A stretch of DNA of 5,737 bases from CALLVY01 sp937899855 (GCA_039820405.1 JBCBQC010000182.1:1-5737); one strand, 5' to 3'. Positions 1 through 5,398 are shown, counted from the stretch's first letter. Notes: a model not told the origin generated them from the sequence alone. A program made the numbers and translations.

Positions 1-62
1 TGCACAAGTTCTTCCGTTCTAACGGTGAGTAGATTTTTATCTTCCACAAATTCTATATGCAT
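1..62 (-). CDS. Possible 5' end of an unidentified gene (partial)
   Basis: On the minus strand an ATG at 62-60 opens a frame that runs off the left edge, giving MHIEFVEDKNLLTVRTEELV. The residue mix is that of an ordinary soluble protein, with no signal peptide. The start lies 42 bases after the TGA at 107-105 that would end the interrupted lipoprotein gene, so it could be the next gene of the same transcription unit. The same frame is open upstream back to that TGA, so the true start could be elsewhere, or the frame could belong to the same broken gene. Only 20 codons are visible, which is too few to tell a gene from chance, and no family can be assigned. Confidence 0.35.
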   Translation of the reverse strand, partial: MHIEFVEDKNLLTVRTEELV

Positions 63-104
63 TGAATGATAGGGACAGTCACCGGTAGTAGAGGTAGGGA
101 CAAA

Positions 105-166
105 TCATCTACCGTCAATCACTCCTCTTAATCCATTTAGCCTTTCTAAAGCAAGCTCTCTACTAG
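105..166 (-). pseudogene. Displaced 3' end of the IS-interrupted lipoprotein gene
   Basis: If the insertion sequence and one CTAG copy are removed, the lipoprotein frame continues through the single CTAG into this segment as SRELALERLNGLRGVIDGR and stops at TGA (107-105). The result would be a protein of about 224 residues counted from the start at 1692. The tail is rich in charged and leucine residues and could form a short helix. Codon use here is more A+T-rich (TTA, AGA, GGA) than in the body of the gene. Because this kind of element always inserts at CTAG, matching flanks do not prove that the two sides were once contiguous. Recombination between two element copies could have brought unrelated DNA here. 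Confidence 0.5.
163..166. repeat. Target-site CTAG, left copy
   Basis: CTAG directly abuts the left inverted repeat and matches the CTAG at 1076-1079 at the other end. It is read as the target duplication of the insertion sequence. It also supplies the TAG stop codon (165-163 on the minus strand) of the transposase. Confidence 0.8.
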
Positions 167-678
167 GGTGTGTCTGAAAAATGCTTTTTGAAGTAAATCT
201 TGATGAATGCCAAGTTGATCATTGCTAAGAAGTTGACTGCTCTTTTTTCAAATCGAGTACCAATTCTACGACATTCCTTGAGCCATGCAAATAGTCGTTC
301 GACGACGTTACGTTCTTTATAAGTCTGCTTATCAAACTTTGGATGAGGTCCCTTTTTGCGACGTTTCGTTCCTGCTCGCAGTTTTTTCTCAGGAATGGTT
401 GCCTTGATTCCTCTGGAGCGAAGGTATTTTCGAATTCGATCTACACTGTAGGCTCGATCTGCAACTACTCGATCCGGTCGATTTCTACTTCGGCCTCTTA
501 GCTGAGGAACATTGATTTCTTCCATTACTGTTTCGAAAAAAACGGAATCATGCCGGGCATTGCTACTTAATATGGCAGCAAGCGGTAAGCCATTTCGGTC
601 GCAAACCGCGTGTATTTTGGTGCCAAATCCACCGCGAGACCTACCTAGGGCTTCGTCGGCGGGGTCCGCTGGCTCTTT
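163..678 (-). CDS. IS5-family transposase, orfB part (catalytic DDE domain)
   Basis: This frame carries the C-terminal 171 residues (117-287) of the transposase made after a -1 shift at the A8 run. It begins KEPADPADEALGRSRGGFG, followed by TKIHAVCD, typical of IS5-family proteins. The second catalytic aspartate is in VVADRAY (D190 of the fusion). The third catalytic residue is E243 within the Y-(2)-R-(3)-E-(6)-K signature, Y236, R239, E243 and K250, seen as YKERNVVERLFAWLK. The frame has a TAA immediately before the A-run, so it can be entered only by frameshifting or from the internal ATG at 525-523. That ATG start would lack the GRSRGGFGTK region and is less likely to be meaningful. The stop codon TAG (165-163) lies in the flanking CTAG, outside the element. 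Confidence 0.9.
   Translation of the reverse strand, partial: KEPADPADEALGRSRGGFGTKIHAVCDRNGLPLAAILSSNARHDSVFFETVMEEINVPQLRGRSRNRPDRVVADRAYSVDRIRKYLRSRGIKATIPEKKLRAGTKRRKKGPHPKFDKQTYKERNVVERLFAWLKECRRIGTRFEKRAVNFLAMINLAFIKIYFKKHFSDTP
167..182 (+). repeat. Left inverted repeat of the insertion sequence
   Basis: GGTGTGTCTGAAAAAT; it pairs with 1060-1075 on the opposite strand with 15 of 16 identical bases. It lies at the transposase C-terminal end, and its reverse complement encodes the last residues (FSDTP) of the protein. Confidence 0.9.
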
Positions 679-1025
679 TTTTTACGAGCACCGGCAGCGG
701 CTTTACTCGCTTTAACACTGGTAGAGTCTACGCCAAATACGCTCCAGTCCAAAAGACCTTTTTCATCCAACTTCATCTGTAAATGAGATAAGATTCTTTC
801 AAAAGTGCCATCTTTTCGCCAATTGCTAAAACGATCATAAACGGTTTGCCACGGTCCATAGCGTTCCGGCAAATCGCGCCAGGAGGCACCACTGTAAAGT
901 ATCCAAAATATGCCATTCAACATCTGACGACTTGGACGAGCAGGACGGCCTCTTCCTCCCGTCTTTTCAGGAAAGAAATCCTTGATCTCTTCCCATTGTT
1001 GATCGGATAATTCATATCTGCGCAT
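645..1025 (-). CDS. IS5-family transposase, orfA part (N-terminal DUF4096-type domain)
   Basis: This frame encodes 126 residues. The first 80 or so (MRRYELSDQQWEEI, then GGRGRP, SGASWRDLPERYGPW, YDRFSNWRKDGTFERIL) match the DUF4096-type N-terminal region of IS5-family transposases, thought to bind the element ends. The first catalytic aspartate is D100 in FGVDSTSVKA. Without frameshifting the protein ends shortly after at TAG (647-645) and lacks the rest of the catalytic core. With a -1 shift at the A8 run, residue 116 joins orfB, for a total of 287 residues, normal for the group. The ATG at 1025 follows the right inverted repeat by 34 bases. The short orfA product may act as a regulator, as for other two-frame elements; this is inference. 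Confidence 0.92.
   Translation of the reverse strand: MRRYELSDQQWEEIKDFFPEKTGGRGRPARPSRQMLNGIFWILYSGASWRDLPERYGPWQTVYDRFSNWRKDGTFERILSHLQMKLDEKGLLDWSVFGVDSTSVKASKAAAGARKKKSQRTPPTKP
675..683 (-). promoter_or_regulatory. Programmed -1 frameshift site, A8G slippery run
   Basis: The minus strand reads CGT AAA AAA AAG AGC in the orfA frame. Slipping back one base on the A-run gives AAA GAG CCA in the orfB frame. The orfB frame is closed by TAA just upstream of the run and the orfA frame closes at 647-645, so the overlap is only about 38 bases and the run is the natural switching point. A-runs of this kind are the known frameshift signals of many two-frame insertion sequences. A sequencing or replication slip is an alternative explanation, but the tidy frame overlap argues for programming. 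Confidence 0.8.
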
Positions 1026-1059
1026 AAGCGCAGTTTAAGCTTTTTTCCTATGAATTTCT

Positions 1060-1075
1060 ATTTTTCAGACACACT
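1060..1075 (-). repeat. Right inverted repeat of the insertion sequence
   Basis: On the minus strand AGTGTGTCTGAAAAAT, matching the left end at 15 of 16 bases. It lies upstream of orfA. The truncated lipoprotein frame reads through it. Confidence 0.9.
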
Positions 1076-1079
1076 CTAG
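1076..1079. repeat. Target-site CTAG, right copy
   Basis: CTAG directly outside the right inverted repeat, matching 163-166. It lies within the coding sequence of the interrupted lipoprotein gene, where the minus strand reads AAA ACT AGA. Confidence 0.8.
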
Positions 1080-1675
1080 TTTTTAACTTAGGTAGTTGAT
1101 TGATTTTCTGTTGTTCAATATTGGCCTTGATGGCCCCCACCCGGAGGACCTGATCGTCAAAGACGAAGGTCCGGTCGCCCTCGCCCTTGCGTTCGAAGGC
1201 CAGGGCAAATTCGAGGTGAGGCGTCAGTTCGTAATTGCGCACGAATTGGTAGAGTACGCAGCGGGCGGTGTCGGCCCCGTGCAGCAGGTAAAAGTCCTCC
1301 TGAGCCGCGTAGGAAAAATAGTCGACCATCCGGTGGTAATCGGCTTCGTCCCGCGCGCTGCGCAGCAGTACATTTTGCTGACCCGTAGCGGGGGCAATTC
1401 GGAATTGGTAGTAATCCAGGTCCGACCCAAATTCCGCCAGCCGTTCCGTGACCAGGGCCGCGGGCAGCGACTCCCGGCGTTCTTCTTGAGCGATGAGGTA
1501 GGCCGGGGGTTGGTACTGAATCTCAAAGCGCAGCGGATCCACGGTTTTCTCCACCCGTAATCCGTGCTGGGGATCCTCGATCCATTCGACGTAGGAACGG
1601 GGCAGCAGGGTCTCGGGGCGGGTACAGGCCAGTAGCAGTAGGCCCATACCCAGGGCCAAGCTACGCGCAAGGGCA

Positions 1676-2200
1676 TTAGTACATTTGTCCATCGTAACGC
1701 TGGTTGACGTATTCAATAATCTCATTGGTCAAATCGTACTCGGCGCCGCCCCCGACGATCGTTCCCTCGCCACGCGTACCGATGAGGTAATCATACTGCC
1801 CCCCTTGGGCAAAATCCTGGAGGTACTGGTTGAGCTGGGTCCAAATTTGCTCATCGTATTCCTGAGCGGTCGCCCGCTGCTGGTCGATCAATTCGCGTTC
1901 GGTCAGGGCGTAATCGCGTTGGAGTACTCGGTACTCTTCGCGCAAATCCGTCCGGGCATTGGTGCTCACCAACTGGGCCACGCCGTTGAGTTGGATTTCC
2001 ATACTGTCGAGCAGGTACTGCGCCTGCTGGTCTACCCGGTAGAGCGCTTGTTCCAATTGCTTTTTGTACTGAAATTCTTCGTACACCCGCGCCAGATCCA
2101 CGTAGCCCGTCGCGGCCGTCCCCTGGTTCCAGGCCAGGTAAAGGGCCGTTCCCGACAATAGGAGGCAGAGGGCCAGTAGGGGCCCGATTAACTGATTCAT
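1676..2200 (-). CDS. OmpH/Skp-family periplasmic chaperone-like protein
   Basis: The product has 174 residues. Residues 5-24 form a hydrophobic segment (LIGPLLALCLLLSGTALYLA) that would serve as an uncleaved membrane anchor or a signal peptide. TGYVDLARVYEEF (31-43) is the conserved first strand and helix start of the OmpH/Skp fold. Residues 44-130 are a long Q/E/R-rich stretch that would form the coiled-coil arms. YDYLIGTRGEGTIVGGG then YDLTNEIIEYVNQRY (136-169) give the closing strands and the D-T-x-E-I-I-x-x-[LV]-N type end seen in the family. Skp binds unfolded outer-membrane proteins in the periplasm; a similar role for the exported proteins encoded upstream is inferred. The ATG at 2200 follows an A-rich leader with no clear Shine-Dalgarno sequence. 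The gene overlaps the lipoprotein gene that follows. Confidence 0.85.
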   Translation of the reverse strand: MNQLIGPLLALCLLLSGTALYLAWNQGTAATGYVDLARVYEEFQYKKQLEQALYRVDQQAQYLLDSMEIQLNGVAQLVSTNARTDLREEYRVLQRDYALTERELIDQQRATAQEYDEQIWTQLNQYLQDFAQGGQYDYLIGTRGEGTIVGGGAEYDLTNEIIEYVNQRYDGQMY

Positions 2201-2238
2201 GACAAGTATTTTTTTGTTTTTTTAAATTCATTTTGCTC

Positions 2239-2273
2239 GCGAGCGTGCCCCTCCCATTCGGATGGGGCCTCGC
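2239..2273 (-). other. Intercistronic GC-rich hairpin
   Basis: Between the stop of the 325-residue protein (2282-2280) and the OmpH-like start (2200), GCGAG-GCCCC on the minus strand pairs with GGGGC-ACG-CTCGC: ten base pairs with a three-base bulge and a 12-base loop. An alternative inner hairpin CCCAT-CCGA-ATGGG competes with it, and GCTCGCGAGC (2235-2244) is a 10-bp palindrome overlapping one arm. On the minus strand it is followed by A-rich rather than T-rich sequence, so it is not an ordinary intrinsic terminator. It may protect the 3' end of the upstream message or tune expression of the downstream gene. Confidence 0.5.
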
Positions 2274-2279
2274 CGCGGG

Positions 2280-3257
2280 TTATTCTTCGCTCAATACTCC
2301 ATTCCCTATGGAGGGACCGGGATCTTGCAGTCCCGTATCTCCCCCACCGCCATCAAAAATGAGGCAGTCTTCGGTGGGACAATCGTAGATCATCCGCAGG
2401 TATTGCTTTTCGCCGCGGCTGTCCTCCACTTCGAGGGTGTAGTATTCATTGAAGTCAATGCTCAGATTGATGCTTAGGTAATTGGCTCCCATGCGTTTGC
2501 TCAGGCTGCCGGACTGATTGGGGATAGCGGGGGGCGCTTTGGTCCAATCGTAGAGTCGCCAAAAGAGCAGTTCGTTTTGCCCCGTCGCCACGGCGTAATC
2601 CTCGACGTACTTAAAGCGCAGCACCGGAGCGGTGAGTCGTACGAAGGTACCATCCAACTGTTTTTTCAAGTCGGAGTAGACCAGTTCGCTGGTGACGGCT
2701 GGCGGCGCTTGACAGTCGTTGATAAAGGGAAACTGTAAGTCGAGTTGGGCCAGGTTGCCGTTGTGGGGAGAGCTGGCTTGCACCTGGGTAAAAGCCAGGG
2801 CGGTAAAGTTGGGATCGGGAATGGTCACTTCGCTGAGGAGCTGACCACCGGCTAAGAAACGGATGTTATTGGTGCAGCGTTCGATCCGGTAGAGGGTGCC
2901 GTTGGTTGAGGGCCCCAGGTCATTGCCATTGATGAGCACCTGGCCGTTTAGGAATTGAATGAACCAGGTTTGGCTAGGATCGGTGGCGTGTTGTAGCCCA
3001 ATGCGGATATCCGATTGCTCGAAGTGGTCAAAGCTAAATTCGAGGTAGCCACTTTGCCCCGCCGCCAACTCTCGCAACTCGATGCGATCGCGAAAGAGGG
3101 ATCCGTAATCGACGTGGGTGGTATTTAGAAAAACGCTCCGAGTGTCGTTGGCATCCTTGCGCAACTCCGTTCGGATGGTCTGTTGGGCACCACCAATTCC
3201 CAGTACAAATAAACAGAGGGCAAACAAAGAAAGATATGCTTTAAGTGTGCTTGGCAT
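2280..3257 (-). CDS. Secreted protein of unknown function, 325 residues
   Basis: I do not recognise a named family. Residues 1-24 are a signal peptide (basic K6, hydrophobic YLSLFALCLFVLGIGGA) with a likely cut before QQTIRT. Residues 48-175 alternate hydrophobic and polar residues in strands (YLEFSFDHF, IRIGLQHA, WFIQFLNGQVLINGNDLGP, LSEVTI), suggesting a beta-sandwich such as a lectin-like or carbohydrate-binding fold; this is inference. Cysteines C128, C182, C293 and C298 in the mature part could form disulphides. The last 25 residues (GGGGDTGLQDPGPS, then NGVLSEE) are low-complexity and look like a linker. No lipobox and no obvious C-terminal sorting domain is visible. It follows the tail-fibre-like gene by 50 bases and precedes the OmpH-like gene by 79, in the same direction. 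The ATG at 3257 is the only start that gives a complete signal peptide. Confidence 0.75.
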   Translation of the reverse strand: MPSTLKAYLSLFALCLFVLGIGGAQQTIRTELRKDANDTRSVFLNTTHVDYGSLFRDRIELRELAAGQSGYLEFSFDHFEQSDIRIGLQHATDPSQTWFIQFLNGQVLINGNDLGPSTNGTLYRIERCTNNIRFLAGGQLLSEVTIPDPNFTALAFTQVQASSPHNGNLAQLDLQFPFINDCQAPPAVTSELVYSDLKKQLDGTFVRLTAPVLRFKYVEDYAVATGQNELLFWRLYDWTKAPPAIPNQSGSLSKRMGANYLSINLSIDFNEYYTLEVEDSRGEKQYLRMIYDCPTEDCLIFDGGGGDTGLQDPGPSIGNGVLSEE

Positions 3258-3282
3258 GCTTTATAGTTTTGGCGTATCGTTT

Positions 3283-3307
3283 AAAAATCAAGAGGGTCCT
3301 CCCTCCC
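3283..3307 (-). terminator. Weak intrinsic terminator-like hairpin after the tail-fibre-like gene
   Basis: Immediately after the TAG at 3310-3308 the minus strand reads GAGGG-AGGA-CCCTC (five G-C-rich pairs, extendable by two G-U pairs) followed by TTGATTTTT. The shape is that of an intrinsic terminator, but the stem is short and the T-tract is interrupted, so partial read-through into the next gene is likely. Confidence 0.45.
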
Positions 3308-4837
3308 CTATTTTTGCTTCGCAACGCGCTTGAGTTCCGCGCGCAGACTTTGTACTTCCGCCCGCAGCGATTCAATTTGTGCCTGCTGCTCCTGTACGGC
3401 TCCCACCAGTACGGGAATCAAAGCCCGGTAGTTGATCGCTTTGAAATTTTGCTCGGGTTCGTAACCGACAATTTGGTTTTCCTCCACCGTGGGGTTGCGC
3501 TGAATCCGCTGAGTCGGGGCCACCAAAGCATCGCTGGCCAGTTGATCTTTCCCCATTGGTGCCTGGTCGGCCACTTGCCCTTCGTTGGGCTCCGGCATCA
3601 CCGCCGTACTCGATAGCGTCTTGGCGTAAATGGGCTGACCGGGCACTTTAAAATCCATTACCAGATCGGGCATAACCGGTTCCAATTCCTGGGCAATCAA
3701 CCCGTACTGACGGCCTTCCGGCAGGGGAATTCCCAGATCGCTTTTGAAGCGGTAGGACTTGGGTTGGAGCTGGGCAATGAGTCCTAGGGCACCCACTAAG
3801 GCCTGGGCATCTTCCTTGAGGCGACCATCCGACAGTCCATCCATCACCGTACCCGTCACCCCGACGTTACCCGCAAAATACCCCGCGTAATCGCCACTGT
3901 CCGACACCCCCGACCAAAGGGCGATGCTGGTTCCCGTCCCACTTTTCTCCAAGTAGTTGAAAAGCCCGTATTTAGTATCGCCGGAGGTTTTGTCCTGCAC
4001 GTAATTGTAAATGCCGTATTTGGTATTGGAAGAACCGGCATTATCGTAGACGTAATTGTAAAAACCGTAGCCTACTCGTGGACCGTAGAGGTAAACGGAA
4101 TTGTGGATACCGTAGGTACTATTTTGAGCGGCCGCATTTTCGTACACCTTGGAGCGGAGACCGTACTTCGTACCCGTTCCATCGGCGGCCACTAAGGCAT
4201 CGTAAGCAGCGGAAGTACCCGTACCATAGTGCGTGATCGTCGTGACGTTGCCGTAGGCTTGCCGCGTAGAGCTGGTAGGTTGCCGAACGATCATTAACGA
4301 GCCGTATTTGTCTGCGGCACCCCCTTCGTCATTGATGAGCAGGTAATTGCCGTAGGTCAACCCCGAGCCATTATTGCGAACGCGGGTGTAGTTTCCGAAG
4401 ATGTTATTGGTCGAAGTAGCCACCTGGGTATAGTCCCCATAGATGCCATACTTTAAACTGGGTCCCGAACTGGGCATCCAATTGGAGATGCCGTAGGCAA
4501 TTCCCGTTCCGTAATTCACGGTCCAGTTGAATATTCCCAGGGCATTTTTGGTCGAGCTGGCCCCCTGGGTTACGCTGTTGTGAACGGCCAATTTAACGCC
4601 CGTTCCGTCCCCGATGACCTCGTTGTAAATTCCGGTAGCGCCACTACTGGTCGTTCCATTTGCCGTGAGGTAAAAGCCGTGGGCATTGTCGTTATTGTAC
4701 AGTCTCATCTTACTGTCGTCGGTCGTATTTTGACCGATGCCGATGTCCTCATCGGCGTCGATGTGAATCTGGGCATAGGTGGGCGCCCAGCAAGTGAGGA
4801 AGAGCAGCGCGCTCAGAAAATGACGGAACGTTTTCAT
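3308..4837 (-). CDS. Secreted tail-fibre-like protein with C-terminal Peptidase_S74 intramolecular chaperone domain
   Basis: The product has 509 residues. Residues 1-22 are a signal peptide (MKTFRHFLSALLFLTC, cut near TYA-QIHI). Residues 24-65 (DIGIGQNTTDDSKMRLYN) resemble the start of Bacteroidota tail-fibre-like proteins. Residues 69-320 hold about 17 degenerate repeats of 14-17 residues around Y-G-[IL]-x-N-x-V, probably a trimeric beta-structure. Residues 336-509 form the S74 domain: SDGRLKED, LQPKSYRF, YGLIAQELEPVMPDLV and INYRALIPVLVGAVQEQQ, then a coiled coil (480-507). S336 and K341 match in spacing the Ser-Lys dyad with which phage endosialidase chaperone domains cut themselves off after trimer assembly; cleavage here would be just before S336. 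Residues about 396-463 are a proline/glutamine-rich insertion within the domain. The ATG at 4837 gives the intact signal peptide. It is first in a same-strand group of four exported-protein genes. It could be a surface fibre or adhesin, or a relic of phage origin; the signal peptide favours the former. Confidence 0.88.
   Translation of the reverse strand: MKTFRHFLSALLFLTCWAPTYAQIHIDADEDIGIGQNTTDDSKMRLYNNDNAHGFYLTANGTTSSGATGIYNEVIGDGTGVKLAVHNSVTQGASSTKNALGIFNWTVNYGTGIAYGISNWMPSSGPSLKYGIYGDYTQVATSTNNIFGNYTRVRNNGSGLTYGNYLLINDEGGAADKYGSLMIVRQPTSSTRQAYGNVTTITHYGTGTSAAYDALVAADGTGTKYGLRSKVYENAAAQNSTYGIHNSVYLYGPRVGYGFYNYVYDNAGSSNTKYGIYNYVQDKTSGDTKYGLFNYLEKSGTGTSIALWSGVSDSGDYAGYFAGNVGVTGTVMDGLSDGRLKEDAQALVGALGLIAQLQPKSYRFKSDLGIPLPEGRQYGLIAQELEPVMPDLVMDFKVPGQPIYAKTLSSTAVMPEPNEGQVADQAPMGKDQLASDALVAPTQRIQRNPTVEENQIVGYEPEQNFKAINYRALIPVLVGAVQEQQAQIESLRAEVQSLRAELKRVAKQK
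3872..4633 (-). repeat. Degenerate coding repeats, about 17 units of roughly 48 bp (14-17 codons)
   Basis: The encoded units include GIYNEV, YGISNWM, YGIYGDYTQV, YGLRSKV, YGIHNSV, YGFYNYV, YGIYNYV and YGLFNYL, spaced mostly 15-17 residues apart, with Gly/Thr/Ser-rich turns such as GTGTKYG. In the DNA the plus strand shows recurring CCGTA-type blocks. Sequence identity between units is low, so the repeats are old or under selection rather than newly expanded. Confidence 0.75.
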
Positions 4838-4849
4838 AAGATTTTCATA

Positions 4850-4876
4850 TTGTAAGTAGTGATTAAATTATCTTTG
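4850..4876 (+). promoter_or_regulatory. Candidate Bacteroidota-type promoter on the plus strand, divergent from the fibre gene
   Basis: TATCTTTG at 4869-4876 is an exact match to the Bacteroidota -7 consensus TAnnTTTG, with TTG at 4850-4852 upstream (16-base gap, slightly shorter than the usual 19 or so). It would drive transcription rightward into the non-coding stretch. An exact eight-base pattern with six fixed positions can occur by chance in a window this size, so support is limited. Confidence 0.3.
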
Positions 4877-5359
4877 TAAGCATTGTTATTTGCCACGTAC
4901 GGGCATTACCTTTCCAGGCCTACTCGCGGCGTGGAGTAGCGCAGGGGTATCCAAAGTCAGGCACAGCGGAGGTAGGATAGTTAGGAAATGGCTAGTGGTA
5001 CCAATGCTTGGCGCCAGTAGGATCATTCCAGCAGCCGATGCGGGTACGAAACCCTATCGGGTGCAAAAACTACCAACCGTATTGCCGAGGGAAACCCACT
5101 CGGATCGGGAATAGTAAATAGTACGTCGGTAAATAATCTATGAATATTGGAAAGCGTAGGCGGTAAACGGTAAACAGGTGATGGTACGTAAGCTGATAGC
5201 TAGTCAGCATTACTTTTGTTTACTTGGAATACCAGTGGCATTTTTTTAAGAGCGGATTGTTTTAGTTATGCCCGTAAGTTAAGGGAGAGGTTTTGTTTTG
5301 GTGTCAGTATAAATGTCCTCTCTTTCTTCGATAATAGTTACGGCCATTATCTTTTTTCT

Positions 5360-5398
5360 TACTTACACAAATGTAAGTAGGGGAAGCTAAAGACGCAA
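5360..5398 (-). promoter_or_regulatory. Candidate minus-strand promoter overlapping a palindrome
   Basis: The minus strand has TTG (5398-5396), a 20-base gap and TACATTTG (5375-5368), which fits the Bacteroidota -33/-7 pattern. The -7 box lies within the palindrome TACTTACA-CAAA-TGTAAGTA (5360-5379), an arrangement seen where a repressor covers a promoter. Transcription would run toward the fibre gene with a leader of over 500 bases. No closer convincing promoter for that gene was found. Confidence 0.3.

Larger units (their letters stand above)
167..1075 (-). mobile_element. Complete IS5-family insertion sequence (IS427-group type), 909 bp
   Basis: The ends are near-perfect 16-bp inverted repeats: GGTGTGTCTGAAAAAT on the left, and AGTGTGTCTGAAAAAT on the reverse strand at the right, differing only in the outermost base. 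CTAG flanks both sides. Inside is a DDE transposase in two overlapping frames (orfA 1025-645, orfB to 163) joined at an A8 run. Size, CTAG target, two-frame layout and end sequence all fit the IS427 group of the IS5 family. Both frames are intact and the catalytic residues are present, so the copy could be active. It lies in the same orientation as the genes around it and interrupts the 3' end of a lipoprotein gene. The exact element name cannot be given without a search. Confidence 0.93.
1048..1692 (-). pseudogene. Predicted lipoprotein gene, 3' end interrupted by the insertion sequence
   Basis: From the ATG at 1692 the product starts MDKCTNALARSLALGMGLLLLAC: a short basic region, a hydrophobic stretch and a lipobox LLAC (C23), so it should be exported and lipid-anchored. 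The mature part contains SYVEWIEDPQHGLRV, QYQPPAYL, ARDEADYHRMVDYFSY and FVFDDQVLRVGAIKANI, ending near LPKLKT. I cannot assign a named family; it resembles the many unnamed Bacteroidota lipoproteins. The native frame lasts 205 residues, then nine element-encoded residues (RVCLKNRNS) are added before TAG at 1050-1048. Loss of the tail may or may not inactivate the protein. The chosen start overlaps the OmpH-like gene by 17 bases; an in-frame ATG at 1725 would overlap by 50 and put 11 residues ahead of the signal peptide. An ATG at 1647 would give too short a signal peptide. The overlap suggests coupled translation with the OmpH-like gene. Confidence 0.8.

Noticed and set aside
1096..1560. 154-codon open frame on the plus strand
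   Set aside because: It lies antisense to the lipoprotein gene, whose strand shows a signal peptide and lipobox. It has no recognisable domain and is a shadow of G+C-rich codon use.
1224..1676. Minus-strand frame starting at the TAATG overlap after the OmpH-like stop
   Set aside because: The ATG overlaps the OmpH-like stop attractively, but the product is rich in W, P, R and C with no signal. The alternative frame gives a proper lipoprotein.
1685..2161. 158-codon open frame on the plus strand
   Set aside because: It is antisense to the OmpH-like gene, which has clear family motifs; the plus-strand product has none.
2235..2273. Intrinsic terminator between the unknown secreted gene and the OmpH-like gene
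   Set aside because: The stem is strong, but on the minus strand it is followed by AAAATGAATTTAAA rather than a T-tract, so it was listed only as a hairpin.
5035..5060. GGTACGAAACCC resembling a tRNA T-arm
   Set aside because: The loop lacks TTCRA, the inner stem is only four pairs, and no acceptor or anticodon arms can be paired around it.
4890..5114. 74-codon plus-strand frame beginning with TTG
   Set aside because: No family signature, a non-ATG start and a composition typical of chance frames. The overlapping hairpins suggest non-coding sequence.
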